This document shows positions 53,297 to 61,068 of a stretch of 64,000 nt of DNA, in pieces. Made by a program: the position numbers and the translations under genes. The notes under the pieces are model-generated. The model had not been told where the DNA came from. It did no database searches and saw only the letters and a program-made list of their open reading frames with translations. Origin of the DNA: an uncultured Parabacteroides sp. (GTDB taxonomy: Bacteria > Bacteroidota > Bacteroidia > Bacteroidales > Tannerellaceae); assembly GCA_944325345.1 (NCBI GenBank), contig CALUZV010000001.1, forward strand, positions 124,001-188,000, given 5' to 3'. Each line of letters begins with the position of its first letter. Within the stretch, counting starts at the first letter, position 1.

Positions 53297-54232
53297 TTAA
53301 ATCTTGATACGTTTGATATTCAGTTTATCCAAATCCATCGTCCCGATACCCAGCGCCTGTCCGTTGGCCAAATGTCCGACGGATTCGAGCGGCATCTCGC
53401 GCACTTGGTTGAAGAATTTGGCCGCTGCCGTATCGACAGCCACGATATCCGGCGAAACGAACAGACCTTTCGTCAGCACAACGTCGGAAGCCGAGCGTCC
53501 GCGCGGACCGTTGGTCTTCAATACACGGTAAGCATCGACTACGTTCAGCACCGCCTTCTTGTCCATCGTACAGATGTCGGCGATACATTGCTGCAAGTCG
53601 TTCTGGTGGAAGAAGCCACGGTCCCAAACGATACCCATGTGGTTCTTCATCGAGATAGTCAGGTTGGCGCCACCGTGGTTCTTCAGGATAGGCACGTTGA
53701 TCCAGACATCGCTGTCGAGGATAGCCTCGTGCACCTTTGCCGTCTTCATCTTCTTGCCGCGCGGCAGGTCGATAGAACGGTAGTAGCTTTCCTGGTGGGC
53801 CGGCATCACCTTGGCACCGGCAGCCTTCGCCGCATCTTCAATACCGCTATTCTTGTAGCACTTAATCCAGTCGTCGCAAGTATGGTCGAAGACCGTAACC
53901 TCGGAAGCACCGGCCTCGAAACATTCCTTGATAATCTCCGTAACCAGCTTCGGGTTCGTGTTGCCAGCCAATTCGGGAACTTTATCCCAACCGATATTCG
54001 GCTTCACGGCCACTTTCATCCCCGGCTTCACGAAATTCTTCATCCCGCCGAACTCCGCAATAGCGCGGCGGAACATCTCGTCCGGCTCGCCACCCATGAC
54101 GGCAACCAAATCCACTTTACCACTCTCAGCACCAGCCATCGATTGCGACATAACATCCATCGCACCTGCACGTTGTACCGTAACAGCAGCCCCCGCCACA
54201 GCGAAAGCCTTCAAAAAATCTCTTCTATCCAT
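53297..54232 (-). CDS. DUF362 domain protein with Tat-type leader
   Basis: 311 residues. Leader MDRRDFLKAFAVAGAAVTVQ has the twin-arginine RRDFLK motif, so export in folded form is likely. DUF362 blocks: VKPNIGWDKVPELAGNTNPK, EVTVFDHTCDDW, and NVPILKNHGGANLTISMKNH. DUF362 proteins commonly pair with ferredoxins; here the downstream polyferredoxin is the natural partner. Function unknown. Promoter box at 54278-54285. Confidence 0.9.
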   Translation of the reverse strand: MDRRDFLKAFAVAGAAVTVQRAGAMDVMSQSMAGAESGKVDLVAVMGGEPDEMFRRAIAEFGGMKNFVKPGMKVAVKPNIGWDKVPELAGNTNPKLVTEIIKECFEAGASEVTVFDHTCDDWIKCYKNSGIEDAAKAAGAKVMPAHQESYYRSIDLPRGKKMKTAKVHEAILDSDVWINVPILKNHGGANLTISMKNHMGIVWDRGFFHQNDLQQCIADICTMDKKAVLNVVDAYRVLKTNGPRGRSASDVVLTKGLFVSPDIVAVDTAAAKFFNQVREMPLESVGHLANGQALGIGTMDLDKLNIKRIKI

Positions 54233-54277
54233 ATAGGAATATGTTTAACGGTTAATATTATTGTTGTTTAAGTAGAG

Positions 54278-54285
54278 CAAAAGTA
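54278..54285 (-). promoter_or_regulatory. Bacteroidota -7 box for the DUF362-polyferredoxin pair
   Basis: Minus-strand TACTTTTG, 45 bp upstream of the start at 54232. Array I begins about 100 bp further upstream. Confidence 0.65.
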
Positions 54286-54382
54286 CGGAAAAAGCAAAAA
54301 AACAAATCACGAATAGATGAATTTCTTACAGGAGGGGCGAATATTTATGCGCAAGGCCCGTCCCCATAGTAATTTGGAGCGA

Positions 54383-54605
54383 AAACACTATGCCGGCCGC
54401 GCTGGCATAGTATTGCAGAACCAAAATACTATGCCGACCGCGCCGACATAGTATTATAGAACCAAAAAGCTATGCCGACCTCACCAGCATAGTATTATGG
54501 AACCAAAATACTATGCCGACCGCGCTGGCATAGTATTACAGAACCAAAACACTAGGCTGACCTCATCGGCATAGTATTATGGAACCAAAAAGCTAAGATT
54601 GCCGG
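54383..54605. repeat. Tandem array I, 41-bp period, 6 units
   Basis: CTATGCC or a close variant occurs at 54388, 54429, 54470, 54511, 54552 and 54593, exactly 41 bp apart. Each unit holds the dyad CTATGCC-gaccgcgct-GGCATAG followed by TATTA(C/T)(A/G)GAACCAAAA. The array lies between the divergent promoters at 54278 and 54691. Confidence 0.95.
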
Positions 54606-54690
54606 GAAATGGGGCATTAAAAAGCAATTTTTTCGCGGATTTAACGCCATCAGGCTCTCCCGCCGCGCGGTAATCTGATCTTTTTTCCCT

Positions 54691-54698
54691 ATTTTTGC
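54691..54698 (+). promoter_or_regulatory. Bacteroidota -7 box for the 54717 gene
   Basis: TATTTTTG fits TAnnTTTG and lies 18 bp upstream of the ATG. Confidence 0.65.
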
Positions 54699-54716
54699 CG
54701 CCAAAGGGAAAAAGTT

Positions 54717-55580
54717 ATGGCAAATCCGAGGATTCCGGGGATTTCGGAGGCAGAACAGCAAGCGATATACGCGCAACTGAATACGTATAATGCACCCAGG
54801 GCGTCGTACAAGGAGGCGGGGTGCTATCTCGTAGTCCTTCCGCACGAAGGGCATACGGCGTACAGCTTGTGGATTTATACGCCCTTGCTCGAACGGCGCT
54901 CTATCCTCTACATAGGCGACTTGACAGAGGATATTTACGTCTCGCTCCGGATGGTAACGTCCGAACTGTGGTATGCCAACCGCCGCGTCCTGATTGTGCA
55001 ATATAACGAGAAACGCATGGCGACGCACGGCGACGACCTGATGTCCGGCGGGAAATACCGGGGGCACTACCTCTACGAAATCCTGCGCATCGACCCGAGC
55101 TACGTGAACTGGCTGGCCTGCAAATTCACCGCCCGCATCCCGAAGCAGGAGCGGATGGTGCGGATGGCGCAAGCGTACATGGCATACTACCGGGACAGGA
55201 TGGAGCGGAGGACGAGGGCGCAGCGCGCGGGGCAGTTCATGGGGAAGAAGGGCGACAAGCTGACGGACTTGGTGCTGAAGGTAACGCAGGTACGACTCGA
55301 GGACGATCCGTACAAGACGCGGGTGGCGGGCAATACGCCGCTGTTCTACGTTACCCAGAAGCTGCACGCCATCGACCGCGAGGGGAATGTAGCGTATCTG
55401 TTGCTTGCCTCGAAGAATCCGAGCTACGTCTCGGGGCAATTGTCGTCGATGGAACATGCCTACAAGCCCGGCGACATCCTGCATATTGCCTCGGCACGGG
55501 TGGCAGGGACATTCGAGCGGAACGGCATACGGCAGACGCGCCTGAATTATGTACGATTTAAAAAGGAAGAAAGGAAATAG
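54717..55580 (+). CDS. Conserved Bacteroidales protein with ExoX C-terminal-like motif
   Basis: 287 residues, no signal peptide. The N-terminal third (YNAPRASYKEAGCYLVVLPH) is not recognised. The middle reads GKYRGHYLYEILRIDPSYVN followed by WLACKF, resembling the short DUF3820/exodeoxyribonuclease X C-terminal module (GKYKG...DPxYxxW). The C-terminal part (KGDKLTDLVLKVTQVRLEDD, then an FTRLNYVRFKK-like end) may be an OB-like fold. The role is unknown; a nucleic-acid link is only suggested. Its end overlaps the open frame of the MFS gene. Confidence 0.65.
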   Translation: MANPRIPGISEAEQQAIYAQLNTYNAPRASYKEAGCYLVVLPHEGHTAYSLWIYTPLLERRSILYIGDLTEDIYVSLRMVTSELWYANRRVLIVQYNEKRMATHGDDLMSGGKYRGHYLYEILRIDPSYVNWLACKFTARIPKQERMVRMAQAYMAYYRDRMERRTRAQRAGQFMGKKGDKLTDLVLKVTQVRLEDDPYKTRVAGNTPLFYVTQKLHAIDREGNVAYLLLASKNPSYVSGQLSSMEHAYKPGDILHIASARVAGTFERNGIRQTRLNYVRFKKEERK

Positions 55581-55584
55581 GATT

Positions 55585-56784
55585 ATGGCTAAAGATAAGA
55601 TGTTTTCGCCGAGCTTCTGTTATATACTGGCGGCGAACTTTTTGCTGTTTTTCGCATTCTATTTGATATTGCCGATACTCGCCTTCTATCTGGAGGAACA
55701 GTTTGCGGCGGACAAGACGATGATTGGCGTTGTGCTGTCGTGCTATACGATAGCTTGCCTTTGTATCCGACCGTTCTCGGGGTTTCTGTTGGATACGTTT
55801 GCCCGCAGGCCGTTGTATTTGGCGGCGTACTTTGCCTTTACCGCCATCTTCGGGGGGTATATATTGGCGACGACGCTGACGTGGTTCATTGCGCTGCGCA
55901 TTCTGCATGGGTTGGCATTCGGGATGGTTTCGGTGGCGGGCAATACGCTGGTAATTGATGTGCTGCCCTCGTCGCGGCGTGGCGAAGGGATCGGATATTA
56001 CGGGTTGGCGAATAATCTGGCGATGAGCTTCGGACCGATGATAGGCTTGTTCATGCACGATACTTATTCGTATGAAACCATCTTCTCCTGTTCCCTTTTG
56101 TCCGGGACGTTGGGCATGTGCATGGCGTTTCTGGTGAAGACCAATTACCGGGCACCTGTGAAGCGCGAGCCTATTTCGCTGGACCGGTTCTTCCTGAAGA
56201 AAGGGCTTTGGGCGGGGATAGCATTGCTGCTCTTCTCCATACCCTACGGGATGACGACGACCTACGTAGCGATGTATGCCAAAGACATCGGGATCGAGGT
56301 GAATTCGGGATTGTACTTCACGTTCCTGGCCGTGGGACTCGCCATCTCGCGGATGTTCTCGGGCAAGCAATGCGACAAAGGGAGGGTAACGCAGGTAATC
56401 CTGGCGGGGATGTACCTGGCCGTGGCGACTTTCTTCGTGCTGTCGAGCCTCCACTTGCTCGCCGCATGGAATGTGAAAGCAAGCTCTTACCTATATATAT
56501 TGATAGCACTGACGCAGGGCGTAGCCTTCGGGACGATGTTTCCTGCCTTTAATACATTATTCATCAACTTGGCGGAGAACAGGCAGCGCGGTACGGCGAC
56601 ATCGACCTACCTCACCAGTTGGGACGTGGGCATCGGGATAGGCTTGCTCATCGGCGGACATATAGCCGAGCAGTGGGGCGGATTCGAATATGCCTTCCTC
56701 TTCGGTGCGTGCCTGACGGTCATCTCCACTATCTTCTTTATAGTCAAAGCTGCGCCACATTTCAACCGTTACAAGCTACGGTAG
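55585..56784 (+). CDS. MFS transporter
   Basis: 399 residues from MAKDKMFSPSFCY with twelve predicted membrane segments. The major facilitator signature between segments 2 and 3 is GFLLDTFARRPLYL, and segment 5 contains PMIGLFMH. The family resembles Bacteroidota drug/arabinose-type efflux MFS proteins; substrate unknown. It starts four bases after the preceding stop, so the two genes are co-transcribed. The frame extends 36 bp upstream, overlapping that gene. Confidence 0.88.
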   Translation: MAKDKMFSPSFCYILAANFLLFFAFYLILPILAFYLEEQFAADKTMIGVVLSCYTIACLCIRPFSGFLLDTFARRPLYLAAYFAFTAIFGGYILATTLTWFIALRILHGLAFGMVSVAGNTLVIDVLPSSRRGEGIGYYGLANNLAMSFGPMIGLFMHDTYSYETIFSCSLLSGTLGMCMAFLVKTNYRAPVKREPISLDRFFLKKGLWAGIALLLFSIPYGMTTTYVAMYAKDIGIEVNSGLYFTFLAVGLAISRMFSGKQCDKGRVTQVILAGMYLAVATFFVLSSLHLLAAWNVKASSYLYILIALTQGVAFGTMFPAFNTLFINLAENRQRGTATSTYLTSWDVGIGIGLLIGGHIAEQWGGFEYAFLFGACLTVISTIFFIVKAAPHFNRYKLR

Positions 56785-56866
56785 GAGATGATTTTTTGGC
56801 ACAACAACAGGGAAGAAATAACACACAAAAAAGTCATCATAACAGCCGCACAACGGAGCATTCCCC

Positions 56867-56874
56867 TACTTTTG
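56867..56874 (+). promoter_or_regulatory. Bacteroidota -7 box for pdxB
   Basis: TACTTTTG, 33 bp upstream of the ATG at 56908. Confidence 0.65.
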
Positions 56875-56907
56875 CGAATACTTCGTTTGGCATAGACAGA
56901 TAAAACA

Positions 56908-58041
56908 ATGAAGATTATAGCAGACGACACGATACCCTACCTGAAAGGTATCGCCGAGCCAATAGCCGACATGGTTTATTTGAAGTCAAAGGATTTCTCG
57001 CCGGAGGCCGTCCGTCCTGCCGACGCACTCATCGTCCGCAGTATCGACAAGTGCTCCCGGCATCTCTTGGAAGGCAGCCGCGTCAAGCTGATAACGACCG
57101 CCACCATCGGCTTCGACCACATCGACACCCGCTTCTGCGACGAGGCGGGCATCGCGTGGAGGAATGCCCCAGGGTGCAACGCCGCATCAGTCGGACTCTA
57201 CGTTCTGGCTTCCTTGATTGCGGTTTCCCTGAAGCGCGGGGAGACTTTGCGAGGCAAAACGCTGGGTATAGTCGGCGTGGGCCACGTAGGTAAGATTGTC
57301 GAACACCTTGGGCACGCACTGGGCATGACGGTTCTGCGCAACGACCCGCCCCGGGCTGAGCAAGAGGGAGACGCCGGTTTTGTCCCCCTTGAGGTGATTG
57401 CACGCGAGGCGGACATCGTTTCCTTCCACGTCCCCCTCACGGCGGACGGCCCCTATCCTACCCGACATCTGGCCGATTACGCCTTCTTCCGGAGCCTCGC
57501 ACGACGACCGTGGTTCATCAACAGCTGCCGTGGAGCTGTCCACGACACCGAAGCACTGAAGGCAGCGCGCCGCGAGGGACTGGTCTCCGAACTGATTCTG
57601 GACTGCTGGGAAAACGAACCCAACATCGACCGCGAGCTACTCGACATGGCCACCATAGCCACTCCGCACATCGCCGGCTTCTCGGCCGACGGGAAGGCAA
57701 ACGCAACGCGGATGTGCCTCGAAGAGATTGAACGCTTCTTCCACGTCCGGTTCGACCGCCTGGCAGAGGTAGTGCCCGAGCCTCCCCGGTCCGCGAGCAT
57801 CGACCTCCGGCAGTGGGACGACCGCCGCGTCGAACACGCCGTACTCGCCTGCTTCGACCCGACCGAGGTGGACCGCAGGCTGCGCGAAGCACCCGGCAAC
57901 TTCGAGTATTTCCGCAACCATTACGAGCACCCGCGCGAGCCGCAGGCTTACTCGTTGACGGGGCTACGGCGGGAGGAGGAAGAGCTTGCCCGGCAGGTAG
58001 GTTTCCGGTGCGTTACGGAGGAGCATCCGGATGCACTATAA
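56908..58041 (+). CDS. pdxB: 4-phosphoerythronate dehydrogenase
   Basis: NAD-dependent enzyme of pyridoxal 5'-phosphate synthesis (deoxyxylulose-dependent route), 377 residues. The NAD motif is GIVGVGHVGKIVEHLG (about 125-140); catalytic Arg in FINSCRGAVHDTEAL, Glu in LDCWENEPNID and His in ATPHIAGFSADGKANAT. The C-terminal about 90 residues are the dimerisation domain specific to PdxB. The final codons (HPDAL) and stop lie in the first unit of array J. Confidence 0.93.
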   Translation: MKIIADDTIPYLKGIAEPIADMVYLKSKDFSPEAVRPADALIVRSIDKCSRHLLEGSRVKLITTATIGFDHIDTRFCDEAGIAWRNAPGCNAASVGLYVLASLIAVSLKRGETLRGKTLGIVGVGHVGKIVEHLGHALGMTVLRNDPPRAEQEGDAGFVPLEVIAREADIVSFHVPLTADGPYPTRHLADYAFFRSLARRPWFINSCRGAVHDTEALKAARREGLVSELILDCWENEPNIDRELLDMATIATPHIAGFSADGKANATRMCLEEIERFFHVRFDRLAEVVPEPPRSASIDLRQWDDRRVEHAVLACFDPTEVDRRLREAPGNFEYFRNHYEHPREPQAYSLTGLRREEEELARQVGFRCVTEEHPDAL

Positions 58042-58165
58042 TGCAGCATCTAAATACATTATAATGTAACGCCTTGCTACATTATAATGTAACAACCTCC
58101 TACATTATAATGTACCGACATGCTACATTATAATGTACCAAAATAGTAGAGTATAAAGTAACAAC
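58032..58165. repeat. Tandem array J, 23-bp period, 6 units
   Basis: The palindrome TACATTATAATGTA or a variant begins at 58032 (TGCACTATAATGCA), 58055, 58078, 58101, 58124 and 58147 (TAGAGTATAAAGTA), exactly 23 bp apart. The first unit covers the pdxB stop codon and co-varies symmetrically (TGCA...TGCA for TACA...TGTA). It lies between pdxB and the response-regulator gene. Confidence 0.95.
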
Positions 58166-58216
58166 AACCTTCTTTTAAAGAAGGAAGAAAATAGAACAAA
58201 AGAAACATATAATTAT

Positions 58217-59386
58217 ATGGCAATAAAGATATTAAGCGTCGATGACGAACAAGACTTGGAAGTACTGCTCACCCACTACTTCCGCCGCAAGATACGCAAG
58301 GGTGAATACGAATTTTCCTTCGCCCACAATGGGCTGGAAGCACTCAACTTGATGGTAGAGCACCCGGACTTTGACATTATCCTAAGTGATATCAACATGC
58401 CGGAGATGGATGGTCTTACCCTCCTATCGAAGATCAACGAACGTCGGAACCCGGCACAGAAATGTATCATGGTATCGGCATACGGGGATATGAAGAACAT
58501 CCGCACGGCAATGAACCGGGGAGCCTTCGACTTCGCAACCAAGCCCATCGATATGGAGGACCTGGCGCAGACAATCGAGAAGGCTATCGAGGAGATAAAC
58601 TACGCCAAGCAGAGCCAATGCGAGCACCAACAGCTGGAGTCCATACAGTCGGACCTGACGCTCGCCGGGGAGATTCAGAAGGCTATCCTGCCTTGCACCT
58701 TCCCGCCCTTCCCGGAAATCAAGAATCTGGATATCTATGCATCGATGACGCCGGCTAAGGAGATCGGAGGCGATTTCTACGACTTTTTCCGGTTGGGGAA
58801 CGACCGTATCGGGTTTGTCATCGCCGACGTGTCGGGCAAAGGAGTGCCGGCATCGTTGTTCATGGCCGTTAGTTGCACCCTCATACGTTCGGTAGCACAG
58901 ACCGCCGAAAGCTCGTGCAAATGCTTGACGGAAGTGAACCGGCTGCTCTGTCGGGCGAATGTAAATACCATGTTCGTAACGGTTTTCTATGGCATACTCA
59001 ACTACCGGACGGGAGCTATCGACTGCACAAGCGCGGGGCACAATCCACCCTATATCCTGCATACCGACGGAGAAGTGGAGTGTGTCAAGGCACCTGCGAA
59101 CTTCGTAGCCGGGGGCTTCGAGGATATTGAATACAAGAATTACCTGACGCAGATAGAGCCGGGCGAGTCGATAGTCCTCTATACCGATGGTGTTACAGAG
59201 GCTTTCAACGACAAGAAAGAGCTGTTTGGCGAGCAACGACTCGAGAACTCCCTGCTCGAATTGTACTACGAAGATGCCCGGACCATCGTCGAGGAAGTAC
59301 ACTCAGACCTGAAGGAATTCACCGGCGATACCCCTCAATCGGACGACATCACTATGCTGGTGGTTAAACGTATCAAGGAAGAATGA
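58217..59386 (+). CDS. Response regulator with PP2C/SpoIIE-type phosphatase output
   Basis: 389 residues: receiver domain (about 1-125) with acidic pair SVDDEQD and phospho-acceptor Asp58 in IILSDINMPEMDG, a short coiled linker, and a SpoIIE/RsbU-type serine phosphatase domain (about 170-389). Metal-binding aspartates are intact in IGGDFYDF, IADVSGKGVPAS, YTDGVTEAF and QSDDITML. Such proteins dephosphorylate STAS-type antagonists in partner-switching pathways. No STAS protein is visible in the window. Its stop overlaps the next start (ATGA), implying coupled translation. Confidence 0.93.
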   Translation: MAIKILSVDDEQDLEVLLTHYFRRKIRKGEYEFSFAHNGLEALNLMVEHPDFDIILSDINMPEMDGLTLLSKINERRNPAQKCIMVSAYGDMKNIRTAMNRGAFDFATKPIDMEDLAQTIEKAIEEINYAKQSQCEHQQLESIQSDLTLAGEIQKAILPCTFPPFPEIKNLDIYASMTPAKEIGGDFYDFFRLGNDRIGFVIADVSGKGVPASLFMAVSCTLIRSVAQTAESSCKCLTEVNRLLCRANVNTMFVTVFYGILNYRTGAIDCTSAGHNPPYILHTDGEVECVKAPANFVAGGFEDIEYKNYLTQIEPGESIVLYTDGVTEAFNDKKELFGEQRLENSLLELYYEDARTIVEEVHSDLKEFTGDTPQSDDITMLVVKRIKEE

Positions 59387-61068
59387 AGAAGAAAGCCAGG
59401 ATAAAGAACGCGGTTCCTATAGCCTTCCTGCTCTTGCTATTGGCGGGAAGCGGAATCGCGTGCTTTCATTTTTGGCAAGGTTATGAATTACAGAGGACGG
59501 AGGCACAAGAGTTAGAGGAACTGTTGCGTCAAGCCGAAGTAAAAGAGAAAGAGAACCTGATTACGCAGCGCATCAGTAGCCAGATGGAAGAGATTGCCTA
59601 CCAACAAAAGGAAATCTCCGACCAGCAGCGGCAGGAAGCTGTACACCAGACAATCATTGCCGACCAAATGAGGCGCCACGCTGAAGAAGAGCGTGAAAAA
59701 GCCATCCGCGCCGGGGAAGCCGCCATCGAATCCTATAACCAAATGGAGGAGCAGAAGCGTATCGCCGAACTGAGAAGGGAGGAAGCAATCGCTGCCCAGA
59801 TGCGGGCCGACACACTGGCTAAGTTATCACTCGGACGCTCGCTTGCCTCGGAAGCGATTACGCAATACAATACGGGGAACAAGGAGCTGGCCCGGCTGTT
59901 GGCACTGGCTTCGTGGACTTTCACGGAGCGATACGGTGGGGATGTCTATCAATCCAACGTATTCGACGCGCTGACTACGGTCAGTTCATTATCCCGGCAA
60001 TGGCGGATGCACCGGAGTGCTGTCCGCGACCTGCTGATGTATAACAACGAGGGGGATACGACAACCTACCTACTATCAGCCAGTCAATATGGCGAGGTTT
60101 ACCTTTGGAAACCGGAACGCAACAGCATCTTGATGCAGCACCGATTCGTTGAAAACTCCCAACTTGACTTCCGCAAACTCCTGAGGAATCCGGACAATGG
60201 AGACATCTACGCGCTTGATTACAATGGGCAACTCTACGTAATCCCCGCCGCAAACATACAAGATAGCGCGAAGAAAAAGGCATCCGAGGGACAGCCCTAC
60301 ACCGTCGTCGATACGCAATTAGCGGCTTGCTTCAGTATGGCCTATTTCAATCAAGCCCTCTATGTAGCCACCCGGGATGCAGGAATATACCGAGTAGATA
60401 CCGGGAATGGGACAATATCCTTGTTCTATAAGCACCCTACTCCTATCTCCGCCTTGGCCATCTATAAAGAATTACTCTTGTTTGGGGATACAAAAGGACA
60501 CATCTTTGCCCTGAATAGCGAGGGGAACATCTATCGATTCGATGGATATCGCACGGAAGCCGTATCTTTCATGGGGACAAACCATGGAGATAATCCGCTC
60601 ATCATAGGCTATAAGGACGGGAAACTAAGGACTATACGGAAATCAAACATAGTGAATCCGAGGAAGGATTCGCGTAAGTTGGCCGTGCTTAATACCCAGC
60701 TAAACGAGGAATATGTCGGACATGTCTCCCCCATTACTCAGATTGATTTCATAGACAAAAAGCTGATTAGTTGTAGTTATGACGGGTATGTACGCCTCTG
60801 GGATGCCGATGCAGAAAGCAAGAAAGTAAGCTCTTCGGTTATCTACAGGTCGTCCTCTTGGATTCATGCATTAGCAATCGACGAGACAAACGAGCAAATC
60901 TATACAGGAGATGAAAGTGGCTCATTGGCTGTAATCTCTATCTCGCCGCAACAAATGGCAGCGGCTATACAGAAACAACTCACCCGGGACTTCACGAAAG
61001 AAGAGTGGGCGTATTATATAGGTGAGTTAAGTGAATACGAACAATTCAGGAAGGGGGATACAAAATGA
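59383..61068 (+). CDS. Membrane-anchored coiled-coil/WD40-like propeller protein
   Basis: 561 residues. One N-terminal membrane segment (about 11-28), a long glutamate/glutamine-rich coiled coil (about 34-150), then a beta-propeller of WD40-like repeats: HRSAVRDLLMYNNEGDTTTY ... EVYLWKPERN, and HVSPITQIDFIDKKLISCSY followed by DGYVRLWDAD. The topology puts the propeller outside or at the membrane face next to a sensor. Between the phosphatase and the sensor kinase gene and overlapping both (ATGA at each junction), it is probably part of the same signalling complex; its role is not known. Confidence 0.85.
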   Translation: MKKKARIKNAVPIAFLLLLLAGSGIACFHFWQGYELQRTEAQELEELLRQAEVKEKENLITQRISSQMEEIAYQQKEISDQQRQEAVHQTIIADQMRRHAEEEREKAIRAGEAAIESYNQMEEQKRIAELRREEAIAAQMRADTLAKLSLGRSLASEAITQYNTGNKELARLLALASWTFTERYGGDVYQSNVFDALTTVSSLSRQWRMHRSAVRDLLMYNNEGDTTTYLLSASQYGEVYLWKPERNSILMQHRFVENSQLDFRKLLRNPDNGDIYALDYNGQLYVIPAANIQDSAKKKASEGQPYTVVDTQLAACFSMAYFNQALYVATRDAGIYRVDTGNGTISLFYKHPTPISALAIYKELLLFGDTKGHIFALNSEGNIYRFDGYRTEAVSFMGTNHGDNPLIIGYKDGKLRTIRKSNIVNPRKDSRKLAVLNTQLNEEYVGHVSPITQIDFIDKKLISCSYDGYVRLWDADAESKKVSSSVIYRSSSWIHALAIDETNEQIYTGDESGSLAVISISPQQMAAAIQKQLTRDFTKEEWAYYIGELSEYEQFRKGDTK

